The notes: a model not told the origin generated them from the sequence alone. A DNA stretch of 21,689 nt from Stomatobaculum sp. (GCA_017449925.1 JAFSYO010000167.1:1-21689), one strand, 5' to 3'. Positions 9,117-18,016 are shown, numbered from the stretch's first letter. Numbers and translations: made by a program.

Positions 9117-10655
9117 TTATTCTTCCTTTCCTAACGCGGCTTCTTCCCCGGGCAGGCTCCATGAAAGCGCCTCCTGCCGGGTGTCTTCCAGTATGGACTT
9201 TATCTTACGAGGCAGAGCCGACTGCTCCGGGTCAATATATTTCACCATCATGCGGTACCCCAGTTCCTCCCGGAATGCCCGGACGTCCACGGTCTCTCCT
9301 GCCACATACCGTTCCATCAGGCGGCAGTAGCTTTCCGCCATATTATTGGTAATATATTCAGGAAGTCCTCGTATCTGTGAAGCTGTCTGGAGCTCGATGA
9401 CTCTGCGGAATTCATCCAGTCCGTTCTGGTGCACTTCTTCCGGTACCTTCACTCTCCGGCTCTCGTACTCTATAGCGCCGCTGTCGTGAAGATGCAGAAT
9501 ACCGTAGGGGAACGGGACCATTGAAAAGGCGCCGTTCACAATCTCGGTGATCCGCTGTTCCGGAGGCGCCCCCGGTTCCGGCAAGTAACTCCTGATCCTC
9601 TGCAGATGGAGATGACCTGAAAACCAGACCGGCAGCCGGTACTTTTCCGCCAGACCCACGGTTTCCTGCCAGTTGTTCAGCGTGCACATGGTTCGGTACA
9701 GCCTGGACTCATTGAGCAGGTTGTGGTGTGACACCGGGATCACCTGGGCATTCTCTTCCCCCGCCTGTTTCAGTATCTCTTCCATCCAGAGAAGCGTCTC
9801 TTCCCTGATCCTGCCTTCCACCAGCGCTTCCGGTTCATAAATTGCGGAATCCAGCATAAGGAACCAGTGCTTCTCATCCGTCTTATAGAGATAGCTGAGG
9901 GAGGCTGCGTCCGAAGCAGAAGCTGTGTCATAGCCGAAGCTGTGCCAGATCTCCAGGAATTCCTCCCTGTTCATGGGTGTCTCCGCCGGTTCCTTCCGGT
10001 CCCCCTGATAAGAGGCTGCCCACATCGTGACCGCAATATCGTGGTTTCCGGGGATCACCAGCACTGTGATGCCGTCTTCCTGCAGGCGCTTTAGCTTCTC
10101 CGCCAGTTCCCGGTGATTTTCTGTCTCACCGTCCATCACCAGATCTCCGCTTAAGATCACTGTGCCCGGACGAGCCTCCAGAACTTCCTCGATCCATCTG
10201 TCCAGGATCTGATCGATGTCTTCCAGATCCTTCCCGTCATCCCTGTCGAGCCGTTCCCGGAAGGCCGGTCCGCAGTCCGTCATTTTTGGAGAGACATAAT
10301 GGATGTCGGAGGCGATCCAGACCAGATCCTTATCTGTAGGAGCAGGTCCCTGGGGAACTTCCTCCGGTTTTTCTTCATACCACCAGGTGCCGGGGCCGTA
10401 GGTGTTCCGGCGTTTTTTCTTTTTCACGCCCTCCGGCTTTCCTGACGCCTGTTCTCCGGGTCCTTTTGAGGCCTCTGATTTTGTTGCGTTCTCCGGCGTT
10501 GCTGCGTCCGAGGGTGTTTGCTCCGCGCTTTCCTGCGCGCTAACAGAGGCAGCAGTCTCCTCTGCCTTCTCCGGCACCGGGGTCAGAAAAAAAGCGCTTC
10601 CGGCGATCAGAAACGCCCCCAGGAACCAGAGGATCAGTTTTTTCAGCAAGAACAT
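9117..10655 (-). CDS. Exported calcineurin-like metallophosphoesterase
   Basis: The 512-residue product begins with a hydrophobic signal peptide or anchor (residues 2-25, ILWFLGAFLIAGSAFFL). A low-complexity Ala/Ser/Glu/Pro/Lys linker follows (about 28-110) and ends in a basic KKKKRR patch. The catalytic domain carries the full metallophosphoesterase motif set: SDIH (116-119), SGDLVMDGE (169-177), PGNHD (202-206), a conserved His-His near 310, and GHLH (347-350). It probably acts outside the membrane on a phosphoester. The substrate is unknown, because this superfamily includes nucleotidases, phosphodiesterases and phosphatases. A long C-terminal helical region (about 380-512) has no function I recognise. 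The gene starts 6 bases after hflX, with GGGAAG about 9 bases upstream of the ATG. Confidence 0.85.
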   Translation of the reverse strand: MFLLKKLILWFLGAFLIAGSAFFLTPVPEKAEETAASVSAQESAEQTPSDAATPENATKSEASKGPGEQASGKPEGVKKKKRRNTYGPGTWWYEEKPEEVPQGPAPTDKDLVWIASDIHYVSPKMTDCGPAFRERLDRDDGKDLEDIDQILDRWIEEVLEARPGTVILSGDLVMDGETENHRELAEKLKRLQEDGITVLVIPGNHDIAVTMWAASYQGDRKEPAETPMNREEFLEIWHSFGYDTASASDAASLSYLYKTDEKHWFLMLDSAIYEPEALVEGRIREETLLWMEEILKQAGEENAQVIPVSHHNLLNESRLYRTMCTLNNWQETVGLAEKYRLPVWFSGHLHLQRIRSYLPEPGAPPEQRITEIVNGAFSMVPFPYGILHLHDSGAIEYESRRVKVPEEVHQNGLDEFRRVIELQTASQIRGLPEYITNNMAESYCRLMERYVAGETVDVRAFREELGYRMMVKYIDPEQSALPRKIKSILEDTRQEALSWSLPGEEAALGKEE

Positions 10656-10661
10656 TCGTAT

Positions 10662-11918
10662 TTACTTCCCTGTCAAACGTCCCCAGAGATCTCCCGGGAT
10701 CATAGCTTTTACCAGGATCCCGTTCTCTGTGTACTCTTCTGAGATCAGCTGTCCCTTCTGACGGATCAGCTGGATCTGGCCTGCTTCCTGATAAGAAAAC
10801 AGTTTTTCAAGATATCTTCTTTTTCTTGAGCGCTCCTCCCGGAGCACCTCCTTCAGTTCGCCGATCCCTTCTCCGGTCAGGGCCGATATCCGGACCGTCC
10901 GGGCCGCGTGGAAATCCCTCGGCAGCACGGCATCGCCCGCAGTATCCATTTTATTGAATACTGTGACCACATCCTTGTCCTGCAGGGCGCCCAGATCTTC
11001 CAGGGTCCTGTAGACCACTGCCATCTGAAGATCCGCCTCGGGATTGCCCGCATCGACCACATGCAGGATCAGGTCGGAATACTTTGCCTCCTCCAGAGTG
11101 GAGCGGAAGGCTTCGATCAGATGATGGGGCAGCTTCCGTATGAAGCCGACGGTGTCTGTCAAAAGGATCTCATCGCCTCCCGGGAGCGTCAGCCTTCTGG
11201 TCGTGGGATCCAGGGTGGCAAACAGCTGGTCCTCCGCCAGGATCCCCGCGTCCGTCAGCCTGTTCAGAAGCGTGGATTTTCCGGCATTCGTGTATCCCAC
11301 GATGGAAACCACAAAGGATCCTGAGCGCTCTCTTGCTTTTCTTGTCACTTCCCTGTGCCGCTCGATCTCCCGCAGACGTTCCTTCAGAAAACTGATCCGT
11401 TCGTGAATCACACGCCTGTCCAGTTCCAGCTTCTGTTCGCCGGGGCCTCTGGTGCCGATGCCTCCGCCCAGCCTGGACAGAGAAGATCGAAGTCCTTCCA
11501 GATGTGCGGCGGAATACTTCAGCTGTGCAAGTTCTACCTGGATCTTTCCTTCCGCAGTGACCGCGTGTTTTGCGAAAATATCCAGGATGATCATGGTCCT
11601 GTCCATGATCTTGACATCCAGAGCATCCTTCAGATTCTTCATCTGGGCAGGGGAAAGTTCGTCGTCTGCCGCAACGCCTGTGGCTTCCGTCTCAAAGATC
11701 AGTTCTTTCAGCTCTTCGATCTTTCCCTTGCCGAAATAAGCAGCCTGGTCCGGGCGGTCCCTGTTCTGGATCATCTGGCCGACAGTCTCCGCGCCGGCAG
11801 TGTCAAGAAGCTCCGAAAGTTCCCTCAGGGATTCTTCGGTCCCGTCCCGTTCGCTTCTCCTGACCCCGATCACGATCACCCGCTCCGCACATTCTTCCGT
11901 GCTGAACATCTGCTCCAT
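10662..11918 (-). CDS. hflX: Ribosome-associated GTPase HflX
   Basis: This 418-residue HflX-family GTPase has the N-terminal HflX domain, including AAYFGKGKIEEL (about 59-70) and the glycine-rich GGGIGTRGPGEQKLE (about 151-165). A basic helical linker follows. The G domain has G1 GYTNAGKST (208-216), G3 DTVGFI (255-260) and G4 NKMD (322-325). HflX splits stalled or stressed 70S ribosomes. Two start codons compete. The ATG at 11924 would leave only about two bases after GAGGTG, while the ATG at 11918 leaves about eight, so I chose 11918. The two differ by only two residues. The upstream TPR lipoprotein gene ends 51 bases earlier with no visible terminator. Confidence 0.95.
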   Translation of the reverse strand: MEQMFSTEECAERVIVIGVRRSERDGTEESLRELSELLDTAGAETVGQMIQNRDRPDQAAYFGKGKIEELKELIFETEATGVAADDELSPAQMKNLKDALDVKIMDRTMIILDIFAKHAVTAEGKIQVELAQLKYSAAHLEGLRSSLSRLGGGIGTRGPGEQKLELDRRVIHERISFLKERLREIERHREVTRKARERSGSFVVSIVGYTNAGKSTLLNRLTDAGILAEDQLFATLDPTTRRLTLPGGDEILLTDTVGFIRKLPHHLIEAFRSTLEEAKYSDLILHVVDAGNPEADLQMAVVYRTLEDLGALQDKDVVTVFNKMDTAGDAVLPRDFHAARTVRISALTGEGIGELKEVLREERSRKRRYLEKLFSYQEAGQIQLIRQKGQLISEEYTENGILVKAMIPGDLWGRLTGK

Positions 11919-11969
11919 TCTCATATCACCTCTTTCAAGACTCGTCTGCGGATCTTGCCCGCCTCACCA

Positions 11970-12797
11970 TCAGACCCTGGTCTTCAGGAAAAGGATCTCG
12001 TGCTCAAGTGTTTCGTCTTCTCCGTACTCCCCGGCGATCTCTTCCAGGATCGACAGAGCGCCTGCGTAGTCTTTCTCGTATTCCAGACAGACTGCTTCGT
12101 TGAACCGAAGGTCCCGCAGCGTCTTCCGGATTTCCTCCGCCTTCTCTTCCGGGAGTTCTTCCTGCAGAAGCTCCTGCTCCGCCAGTGTCTGCCCTTCCCG
12201 GAACACTTCCTTTGCCCAGGCACAGTCCCCTGACTCGAAGTAGAATTTACCGACGCGAAGACAGAGGCCGGAGGTCTGCCCGCCCTCGTCGATCACCTTC
12301 TGATAAAGCCCCAGGACCTGTTCCTTCAGCGCAGGATCGTCGCTTTTTGAAAGTTCCTCGCCCAGCGAATACAGCGCCTGCCGGTGGGTCTCCGGACTGC
12401 CGCTGCTTTCCCCCGCCTCATTGTACAGGGCCAGAGCTTCTCCCAGGTCTCCGCCGGAACGGACCAGACAGACGGACAGCATATCCAGATACTCCGCCTT
12501 CCGGCTGTCTGCCTCCAGAAGATGTCTCAAGGTTTCCGCCGCGGATGCATAGTCCTGGGACCGCATTTCCGCCTCGGCGAGATAACGGAGGATATCAATT
12601 TCCGTACCCTCCTGCCTCGCAGTTCCGTAATACGCCATGGCGTGACGGAACTGTTCCGCCGCGCCTGTATAATCTCCTTCTTCCATAGCCGTGATCCCGG
12701 CTCTTCTAAGGTCCCGCACCTTCGTCATCCTGTCCCCGCATCCTGTACAGGAAAGCAGGCAGACCAGGAGGACCAGGACCAGCGCTTTTCTTTTCAT
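11970..12797 (-). CDS. TPR-repeat lipoprotein, function unknown
   Basis: The 275-residue product starts with a lipoprotein signal peptide: MKRK, then a hydrophobic run [13 protein letters not shown], then TGC. Either Cys17 (LLSC) or Cys20 (CTGC) could be the lipidated residue, and neither is a perfect lipobox. The rest is helical and resembles tetratricopeptide repeats ([48 protein letters not shown] and similar). This suggests a membrane-tethered protein-binding scaffold, but the partner is unknown. The start was chosen because ATG at 12797 precedes the signal peptide and overlaps the dut stop as ATGA. A longer frame reaches back to 12899, but it only reads through dut. The dut-lipoprotein-hflX linkage gives no clear functional hint. 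Confidence 0.85.
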   Translation of the reverse strand: MKRKALVLVLLVCLLSCTGCGDRMTKVRDLRRAGITAMEEGDYTGAAEQFRHAMAYYGTARQEGTEIDILRYLAEAEMRSQDYASAAETLRHLLEADSRKAEYLDMLSVCLVRSGGDLGEALALYNEAGESSGSPETHRQALYSLGEELSKSDDPALKEQVLGLYQKVIDEGGQTSGLCLRVGKFYFESGDCAWAKEVFREGQTLAEQELLQEELPEEKAEEIRKTLRDLRFNEAVCLEYEKDYAGALSILEEIAGEYGEDETLEHEILFLKTRV

Positions 12798-13225
12798 CTG
12801 ACCCCCGTACTTCCGAACCCCCCTCGGCTTTGCCCGGAAAGCTTCTCCGTTTCCAGGAAAGTGAGACGCGGCTGATGTTCCATGATCCGGAACTGGCATA
12901 TTCTGTCATTTGTCCGGATCACTGTATCCCGGACCGCATAGGCGGGAAAGAACCACTGGTCGCTTTCTCCGCAGTAGCTTTCATCGATGACACCCATGGA
13001 ATTCACCTGCAGGATGCCGAAATTTTTAAAGGTGGAGCTCCGGGGCACCACATGGGCTTCATATCCCTCCGGAAGCACCATTCCTACTCCCAGCGGAATC
13101 AGGCGGAACTCTCCCGCTTTCATGGAGATCTCCTCCGCGGCGCGCAGGTCGATCCAGTCGCTCTTACCGTCTATATAGCGGAGCTTTTCGATCCGGTCAC
13201 TGAAGTACTTGATCCTGATCTCCAT
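12794..13225 (-). CDS. dut: dUTP diphosphatase (trimeric dUTPase)
   Basis: This 143-residue protein carries all five dUTPase motifs: IDLRAAE (25-31), [12 protein letters not shown] (60-71), [15 protein letters not shown] (77-91), RICQFRIME (108-116) and the glycine-rich RGGFGSTGV (134-142). It hydrolyses dUTP to dUMP and pyrophosphate, which keeps uracil out of DNA and supplies thymidylate synthesis. The ATG at 13225 was chosen because AAGGAAGG lies five bases upstream and MEIRIKYF fits the family start. An upstream ATG at 13264 would only add a basic tail. The first 29 bases overlap scpB, and the stop overlaps the next ATG as ATGA. A cellular gene is more likely than a phage gene given its tight embedding in the housekeeping block. 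Confidence 0.93.
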   Translation of the reverse strand: MEIRIKYFSDRIEKLRYIDGKSDWIDLRAAEEISMKAGEFRLIPLGVGMVLPEGYEAHVVPRSSTFKNFGILQVNSMGVIDESYCGESDQWFFPAYAVRDTVIRTNDRICQFRIMEHQPRLTFLETEKLSGQSRGGFGSTGVR

Positions 13226-13847
13226 CCGATCCTTCCTTTCCTTCTTCTTCCGGAAGCTTTTCACCGGGTTCCGTTCCGAATCTGTAATTCACTTCCTTCC
13301 GGACCTCTTCCGCGATTTCCGCTTCCTGGTCCGGCGTCGTATCCGGCAGGTCTTTTCCGGATTCCACACCGAACCGCCGCAGGAACTCCTCTGTCGTCGC
13401 AAACAGCGCTGGCCGTCCCGGAGCGTCAAGGCGCCCGGCTTCATACACAAGCCCGAACTCCACCAGGCGGTTAACAGCGTGATCGGAGGAGACTCCGCGG
13501 ATCCTGGAGATCTCTGTCTTCGTCACAGGCTGTTTGTACGCGATGATGGAGAGAGTCTCCAGGACCACCGGACTCAGTGTCTGTCTTTTCGGCGTCTTTG
13601 CCACGCGGATCAGCGCATCGTAATACTCCTTCCTTGTGGCCATCTGCCAGCGGCTCTCCAGCTTCAGGATCTGCATTCCCCGCTGTTCTTCGTCATATCT
13701 TTTTCTGAGGCGTTCCGCCGCAGCCTCGGCTTCCTCTAAGGTGCATTCCAGTGCGGCAGCCAGCTGGGAAGTCTCCACCGACTTTCCCATAGTAAACAAT
13801 ACTGCCTCTGCCACAGTTTCCTGCCATCTCTCCTGTTCCGCAGTCAT
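13197..13847 (-). CDS. scpB: Segregation and condensation protein B
   Basis: The 216-residue protein matches ScpB. It has two winged-helix domains, with the diagnostic [20 protein letters not shown] followed by [19 protein letters not shown] and [22 protein letters not shown] charged C-terminal tail rich in Glu follows (about 170-216) and is a little longer than minimal ScpB. In bacteria ScpB dimers bind ScpA and the SMC ATPase to form the condensin complex that organises and segregates chromosomes. The ATG overlaps the scpA stop as ATGA (13844-13847), and GGAGGAGTTCGGAG lies just upstream inside scpA. The last 29 bases contain the start and ribosome site of dut. The smc gene itself is not in the window. 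Confidence 0.96.
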   Translation of the reverse strand: MTAEQERWQETVAEAVLFTMGKSVETSQLAAALECTLEEAEAAAERLRKRYDEEQRGMQILKLESRWQMATRKEYYDALIRVAKTPKRQTLSPVVLETLSIIAYKQPVTKTEISRIRGVSSDHAVNRLVEFGLVYEAGRLDAPGRPALFATTEEFLRRFGVESGKDLPDTTPDQEAEIAEEVRKEVNYRFGTEPGEKLPEEEGKEGSDGDQDQVLQ

Positions 13848-14647
13848 TCTCCGAACTCCTCCATAGATTCAAGATCCAGCGCCTCGTCAAAGGCATGCTC
13901 ATCAGCTTCAATGGTTATGTCGTCAAACAGATTTTCCTGCAGTATACGGATCCTCCCTGCTTTCATCAGTTCCAGTACTGCCAGAAAAGTCACGACCACT
14001 TCAGTCCTGCTTCTTTCTTTTTTCAGGAGTTTCCGGAAGGAAAACTGTCTGTGGGCCCGGGCAAATTCCATCAGCGCCGTGACACGTTCTCTGAGGCTGA
14101 CCGGTTCCTTCCGTATGGTGCCGAACCGGCTTCTCTGAGGATCGATCCTGTCCTCGCGGTGCCGCATAACGTCCTCAAAGATCTTCTGGAGTTTCAGCAG
14201 AGTCACATCTCCGAACAGTGCGTCAAGATCGACAGGGGCCTCGTACTGCCGTACTTCCTTCGGCAGTTCTCCCTCCCGGTACAGGATACGGGCGGCGTCA
14301 AATTCCCGGTCCAGAAGCTCTGCCGCCATCAGCTTGTACTTTTTATGTTCAAGCAGGCGTTCCACCAGTTCTGCCCTCGGGTCCTCCGGTTCTCCGGTCT
14401 CTTCGTCCGGTTCCTTAGGAAGCAGCATTTTTGCTTTGATCTCCAGAAGTGTCGCGGCCATCACTAAAAAAGAAGATATGAGGTCCAGGTCCGTGTGATC
14501 CATGGAAGCCATATAGGCCATATACTGATCCGTGATCTCCGCGATCGGAATATCATAGATATTGATCTTGTTTTTTTCGATCAGGTGAAGGAGAAGATAC
14601 AGCGGACCTTCAAATTTCTCCAGCCTGTATGATAACTCTTCTGCCAT
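13844..14647 (-). CDS. scpA: Segregation and condensation protein A
   Basis: This 267-residue kleisin matches ScpA. It has the N-terminal LEKFEGPLYLLLHLIEKNKINIYDIPIAEITDQY, a helical central part, and a C-terminal winged-helix region (VVTFLAVLELMKAGRIRILQ) that in the family contacts the SMC head. The canonical motif is FxGPLDLLLHLI; here Tyr replaces Asp after GPL. ScpA bridges the two SMC heads and recruits ScpB. The ATG at 14647 has GGAGAG about five bases upstream and gives the expected N-terminus. The first 38 bases overlap the end of the upstream phosphoesterase gene, the largest overlap in this block. Coupling with scpB through ATGA fits their roles in one complex. Confidence 0.96.
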   Translation of the reverse strand: MAEELSYRLEKFEGPLYLLLHLIEKNKINIYDIPIAEITDQYMAYMASMDHTDLDLISSFLVMAATLLEIKAKMLLPKEPDEETGEPEDPRAELVERLLEHKKYKLMAAELLDREFDAARILYREGELPKEVRQYEAPVDLDALFGDVTLLKLQKIFEDVMRHREDRIDPQRSRFGTIRKEPVSLRERVTALMEFARAHRQFSFRKLLKKERSRTEVVVTFLAVLELMKAGRIRILQENLFDDITIEADEHAFDEALDLESMEEFGE

Positions 14648-15542
14648 TGTTCTCTCCGTCTGAATTGCCCTGCAGGTCTTCCGGCAGCAGCTGCACTGCC
14701 ACGATCTGAGGCCGGTTATTGAGCCTCAGGTTTACGCTGTGTGTCCCCAGCCCCGGACTTACCAGCATGGTGCTGTTCCCGTGCTCATGCCTTCCCGTGA
14801 CATCCTTCCGAAAAAACTGGAACTGAGGCGTCATGAGGCCGATGCCGCCGGGAAGCTGTATTGTTCCGCCGTGAAAATGCCCCGCAAGGGTGAGATCCGC
14901 GCCCCATTCCTCATAAACATCAGGGAACATAGGCGTATGGGCCAGAAGGATCTGGAACCGTTCCTTATCTGAAAGGCCCGCGCGCTGCCGGATATATTCC
15001 GGATCCATCTTTTTACAGAATACTTTTTTATAATAATCATCTGTAATGGTGATTCCCGTCACCCGAAGATCCTCCCGCAGAATACAGGAACGGTCCTTCA
15101 GATGCTCTGCACCGGCTCTTCTGAGTCCCTTCTCCAGTCTGTCATACAGATCCCCGTAGATCCCCCGGTCCCGGTCCATCCTCGTTTCATGATTTCCGTC
15201 TGCATAGCAAATGGGCCAGCGCTCCGCCAGTTCCTCCACCAGCTTAAGCGTCAGCCCGATCTCCGCGGTTCTTTTTACGGTCATCATATCCCCGCCGATC
15301 AGCACGGCATCCGGCCGAAAAGCCTCCACGGCCCTTAGAAGCCTGCAGTTGTCCTTTCCGAACACATTGTCATGAAGATCGGAAAGAAAAACAAAGCGGT
15401 ACTCTCCTGAAGTGATCTTTTTACTCCTGATCGTATACTCTGCTCTCGTCAGCGACTTCCGTTCCCATGCGGAATCCAGAAGCGCGGCAGCGGCTGCCGC
15501 CGCTGCCGTGCCGAAAAGCAGTGCTCTAGTTTTATGTTTCAA
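14610..15542 (-). CDS. Membrane-anchored metallophosphoesterase, YkuE/YaeI-like
   Basis: The 310-residue protein has a short N-terminal hydrophobic segment (FGTAAAAAAAALL, about 10-22) and then a calcineurin-like phosphoesterase domain. Its motifs are SDLHDN (54-59), IGGDMM (82-87), DGNHE (115-119), AHTP (201-204) and GHFHGG (221-226). The LSDLH...GNHE...GHFHGG pattern is that of the YkuE/YaeI group, some of which act on lipid-linked or UDP-linked substrates at the membrane. The substrate here is unknown. The start codon is TTG and overlaps the dacA stop as TTGA (15539-15542). GGGGGAG lies about 7 bases upstream, which supports this start. The gene's 3' end overlaps scpA by 38 bases. It is not closely similar to the other phosphoesterase in the block. 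Confidence 0.87.
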   Translation of the reverse strand: MKHKTRALLFGTAAAAAAAALLDSAWERKSLTRAEYTIRSKKITSGEYRFVFLSDLHDNVFGKDNCRLLRAVEAFRPDAVLIGGDMMTVKRTAEIGLTLKLVEELAERWPICYADGNHETRMDRDRGIYGDLYDRLEKGLRRAGAEHLKDRSCILREDLRVTGITITDDYYKKVFCKKMDPEYIRQRAGLSDKERFQILLAHTPMFPDVYEEWGADLTLAGHFHGGTIQLPGGIGLMTPQFQFFRKDVTGRHEHGNSTMLVSPGLGTHSVNLRLNNRPQIVAVQLLPEDLQGNSDGENNGRRVIIQAGEI

Positions 15543-16756
15543 TTCTGTTCTCCCCCGGGAGCAGTGCCCACCACGACGCTGCTGCCGGTCTCTGCCGCGG
15601 ACGTTTCTGCAGGAGAAGTTTCCGCAGCGCCGCTTTCCATAGCTGATGGTCCGGAAGGCATCACTGTACCTGATGATGTCTCCGTTTTTACCTCTGTTTT
15701 CGACTCCGCTACAGTCTCTGCCTTTGTCTCAGCGGCAGTCTCTGCAGCGCTTTCTGCCGGCGTTCCTGAAATCGCCGCCCCGGGTCCTTCAACAGCGGTC
15801 CCCGTACTGGCTGTTGTTTCTTTACTGGCTGCAGATTCCGGACTGCCTGCAGACTCCGGACTGCTCTGGATACTCTTTACAGTATTTTCGCTGCCGGAGC
15901 CGGCGACTTCGAACCCATAGTTCAGAAGCTTTCTGGTATCCGTGTAGTGTGTTCCCGCACTCTTCATCACCACAGCCACCAGACGCACGCCGTTCCGTTC
16001 AGCGCAGGTGACCAGTGTATTGCCCGCCTTGCTGGTGTAGCCCGTCTTTCCGCCCAGAATGCCTTCATAGTGCTGGCTGCTGGAAGGAGAGATCATCTTA
16101 TGCCCCATGGTGATGTTCGTCCCGTCCGGCCGGTTCTGCGTGGCAGGAAAATGATAGGTCGTGGACTTTTCGATCTCCCGGAAAGCCGCGTTGTCAAAAC
16201 AAGCCGCAGTGATCAGGGCCATGTCGTGTGGCGTCGTAAGGTGCGAAGCATTGTTCAGGCCGTTGGGATTCACGAAATTCGTAGCCGTGCATCCCAGCGC
16301 CTTCGCCTTCTCGTTCATTTTGTCCGCAAAGGCAGGCACACTGCCGGCCACATGTTCCGCCAGTCCGTTCGCCACCTCGTTGGCGGACTTAAGCAGCAGA
16401 CCGTACAGGCAGTCCCTCACCGGGATCACATCGCCGGTGGTGACATCCAGACTCACCGCGCCGGATTCCAGGTTCTTCGTCGCACTGTCCGTAAATGTGA
16501 CCATCTCGTCCAGACCGGAATTCTCCAGTACGAGAAGAGCTGTCATGACCTTCGTAATGGATGCCGGATAATACTGATGGTTCTCATTTTTCCCGAAAAG
16601 GAACTCCCCCGTCGTAGCATTGTACAGTGCCGCTCCCTGGGCAGCGATCTCAGGCTTTTCCGCTGCGTAGGCAGTCAGTGTGAATGCCGCGGCAAAAACA
16701 GTCAGAAGAACTGCTCCGCAGAGTGCTGCTGCTCTTTTTTTCATTCGTTTCATCAT
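15539..16756 (-). CDS. dacA: D-alanyl-D-alanine carboxypeptidase (PBP5/6-type, DacA-like)
   Basis: The product (405 residues from the ATG at 16756) has a signal peptide (KKRAAALCGAVLLTVFAAAF...AYA, cleavage likely near residue 32). A peptidase S11 domain follows with the three penicillin-binding motifs: SITK (66-69, nucleophile Ser66), SAN (124-126) and KTG (237-239). It should trim the terminal D-alanine from peptidoglycan stem peptides outside the membrane. After about residue 290 the usual PBP5 C-terminal beta domain and amphipathic anchor are absent. Instead there are about 110 residues of Ser/Thr/Ala/Glu/Pro-rich low-complexity sequence. The start was chosen because AGGAGG lies about 11 bases upstream; the open frame reaches 16813 but lacks a signal-like start there. 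The stop overlaps the next start as TTGA. Confidence 0.93.
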   Translation of the reverse strand: MMKRMKKRAAALCGAVLLTVFAAAFTLTAYAAEKPEIAAQGAALYNATTGEFLFGKNENHQYYPASITKVMTALLVLENSGLDEMVTFTDSATKNLESGAVSLDVTTGDVIPVRDCLYGLLLKSANEVANGLAEHVAGSVPAFADKMNEKAKALGCTATNFVNPNGLNNASHLTTPHDMALITAACFDNAAFREIEKSTTYHFPATQNRPDGTNITMGHKMISPSSSQHYEGILGGKTGYTSKAGNTLVTCAERNGVRLVAVVMKSAGTHYTDTRKLLNYGFEVAGSGSENTVKSIQSSPESAGSPESAASKETTASTGTAVEGPGAAISGTPAESAAETAAETKAETVAESKTEVKTETSSGTVMPSGPSAMESGAAETSPAETSAAETGSSVVVGTAPGGEQN

Positions 16757-16785
16757 TTCCGTCCCGGCCTCCTGGGTCCAAACTT

Positions 16786-16800
16786 TTATCAGAATGATAA
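16786..16800. promoter_or_regulatory. Dyad in the 87-base gap upstream of dacA; possible promoter/operator
   Basis: The gap 16757-16843 contains a perfect inverted repeat, TTATCA-gaa-TGATAA. On the minus strand the dyad contains TATCAT, a weak -10 candidate, but no convincing -35 lies 16-18 bases upstream. The gap also holds a direct repeat of CCCTTAC near the AlaX stop, and no terminator. A dacA promoter here is plausible but unproven. Confidence 0.25.
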
Positions 16801-16843
16801 CACTGTACCACAAAAACCTGAATAAACCCTTACGAAGCCCTTA

Positions 16844-18016
16844 CTATAATACTAACTCTTCTGTAAAAAGTGACCGTATCTGTTCTTCTGTCATGGAAAC
16901 ACTGCCCTGGATCTGCTCCTTTCCTCCGCCGCACTTGAACCCCCTGGCGCGGAGACCTGGAAGGATCGCCTTCAAGTCAGTATTTCTGCTGCCAATTACA
17001 AATCGATATCCCTCCGAATCTGTCCCGGTAAAGATCCCTGCAATGCCTTCATAGCGTTCCGCCAGGAAGTTTACTTCCCTGCGGAGCACATTCTGATCCG
17101 GGCATTCCGAAAACAGAAGAACATTTCCGGTCTCTTCCGGAGAAGGAAGCGAGAGGGCCTGCATGTGGAGCAGTTCCTCTTCCAGCCGTACCAGCCTGGA
17201 AGCATTCTCCTGTTCCTTATGCTTCAGCGCTGAGACAGCGTCAAAGACCTCTTCCTGTTTCGCGGACAGAAGCACAGAGATCCCCTGTACGCTTTCCTTC
17301 AGTTTCCCATAGTCCTTCAGCGCCCTCTTCCCGCAGACGATGTAGATCCGGACGCCGCCCTTATAATTCATGGCGCTGACGATCTTAAGGATCCCCACCT
17401 GTCCGGTGGATTCCACATGCGGGGCGCAGCAGGCGCACCGGTCGATCCCCGGGATCTCGACGATCCTGACTCCCTCCGTGAGATCCAGCTTGCTCCTGTA
17501 CTCCAGATGCTTCAGTACCTCCGCCTCCGGATAGCCGGCGGTCACAGGAATATCTTTCCAGATCGCTTCATTTACCTCTTCTTCAATCTCCTTGAGCGCT
17601 TCCGGCGGAATGGGGCCGCTGAAATCCAGCTGGGTCAGTCCCTCACTGAGACGGAACCCCACATTGTCGTAACCGAAACGCGCATGAACGCGTCCCGAGA
17701 ACATATGCTCTCCGGTGTGCTGCTGCATGAAGTCAAAGCGCCTGTCCCAGTCCACAGTACCGATGACCCTGGAGCCTTCCTCCAGCGGACGGTCCAGGAC
17801 GTGGGTGATGACGTCGTTCCTGATCCTGACATCCAGCACCTTTGCTCCTCCGAGCACTCCCAGGTCGGACTTCTGCCCTCCCTGCTCCGGGAAAAACGCG
17901 GTCCTGTCGAGGACTGCAAGGTATGTTCCTTTTTTTTCTTCCGATACGCAGGAAAGAACGGAGGCGTCAAACTCCGTTCTGCGTGCGTCCTGATAGTAAA
18001 GTTCTTCCGTTTTCAC
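16844..18016 (-). CDS. Alanyl-tRNA editing protein, AlaX long form with DHHA1 domain
   Basis: This 390-residue protein resembles the editing half of alanyl-tRNA synthetase without the aminoacylation domain. An N-terminal region (about 1-95) includes RTAFFPEQGGQKSDLG, matching the synthetase signature TxFYPxxGGQxxD. The zinc-binding editing core has HTGEH (100-104) and C196-x3-H200 in CACCAPH. A coiled segment then leads to a DHHA1-like end with the glycine-rich CGGGKEQIQGSV. AlaX proteins hydrolyse Ser- or Gly-tRNA(Ala), preventing mistranslation. The start is GTG at 18016, directly after the stop of the 35-codon ORF, with AAGGG about 11 bases upstream. The length fits AlaX-L. The GTG start and immediate abutment suggest coupling to the micro-ORF. 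Confidence 0.9.
   Translation of the reverse strand: MKTEELYYQDARRTEFDASVLSCVSEEKKGTYLAVLDRTAFFPEQGGQKSDLGVLGGAKVLDVRIRNDVITHVLDRPLEEGSRVIGTVDWDRRFDFMQQHTGEHMFSGRVHARFGYDNVGFRLSEGLTQLDFSGPIPPEALKEIEEEVNEAIWKDIPVTAGYPEAEVLKHLEYRSKLDLTEGVRIVEIPGIDRCACCAPHVESTGQVGILKIVSAMNYKGGVRIYIVCGKRALKDYGKLKESVQGISVLLSAKQEEVFDAVSALKHKEQENASRLVRLEEELLHMQALSLPSPEETGNVLLFSECPDQNVLRREVNFLAERYEGIAGIFTGTDSEGYRFVIGSRNTDLKAILPGLRARGFKCGGGKEQIQGSVSMTEEQIRSLFTEELVL

Noticed and set aside
12798..12899. Extension of the lipoprotein frame upstream by 34 codons
   Set aside because: It overlaps the dut coding region and would bury the signal peptide. The ATG at 12797 coupled to the dut stop is better.
12794..13225. Phage origin for the dUTPase
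   Set aside because: No phage genes are nearby, and the gene is overlapped on both sides by host-type genes in a housekeeping block.
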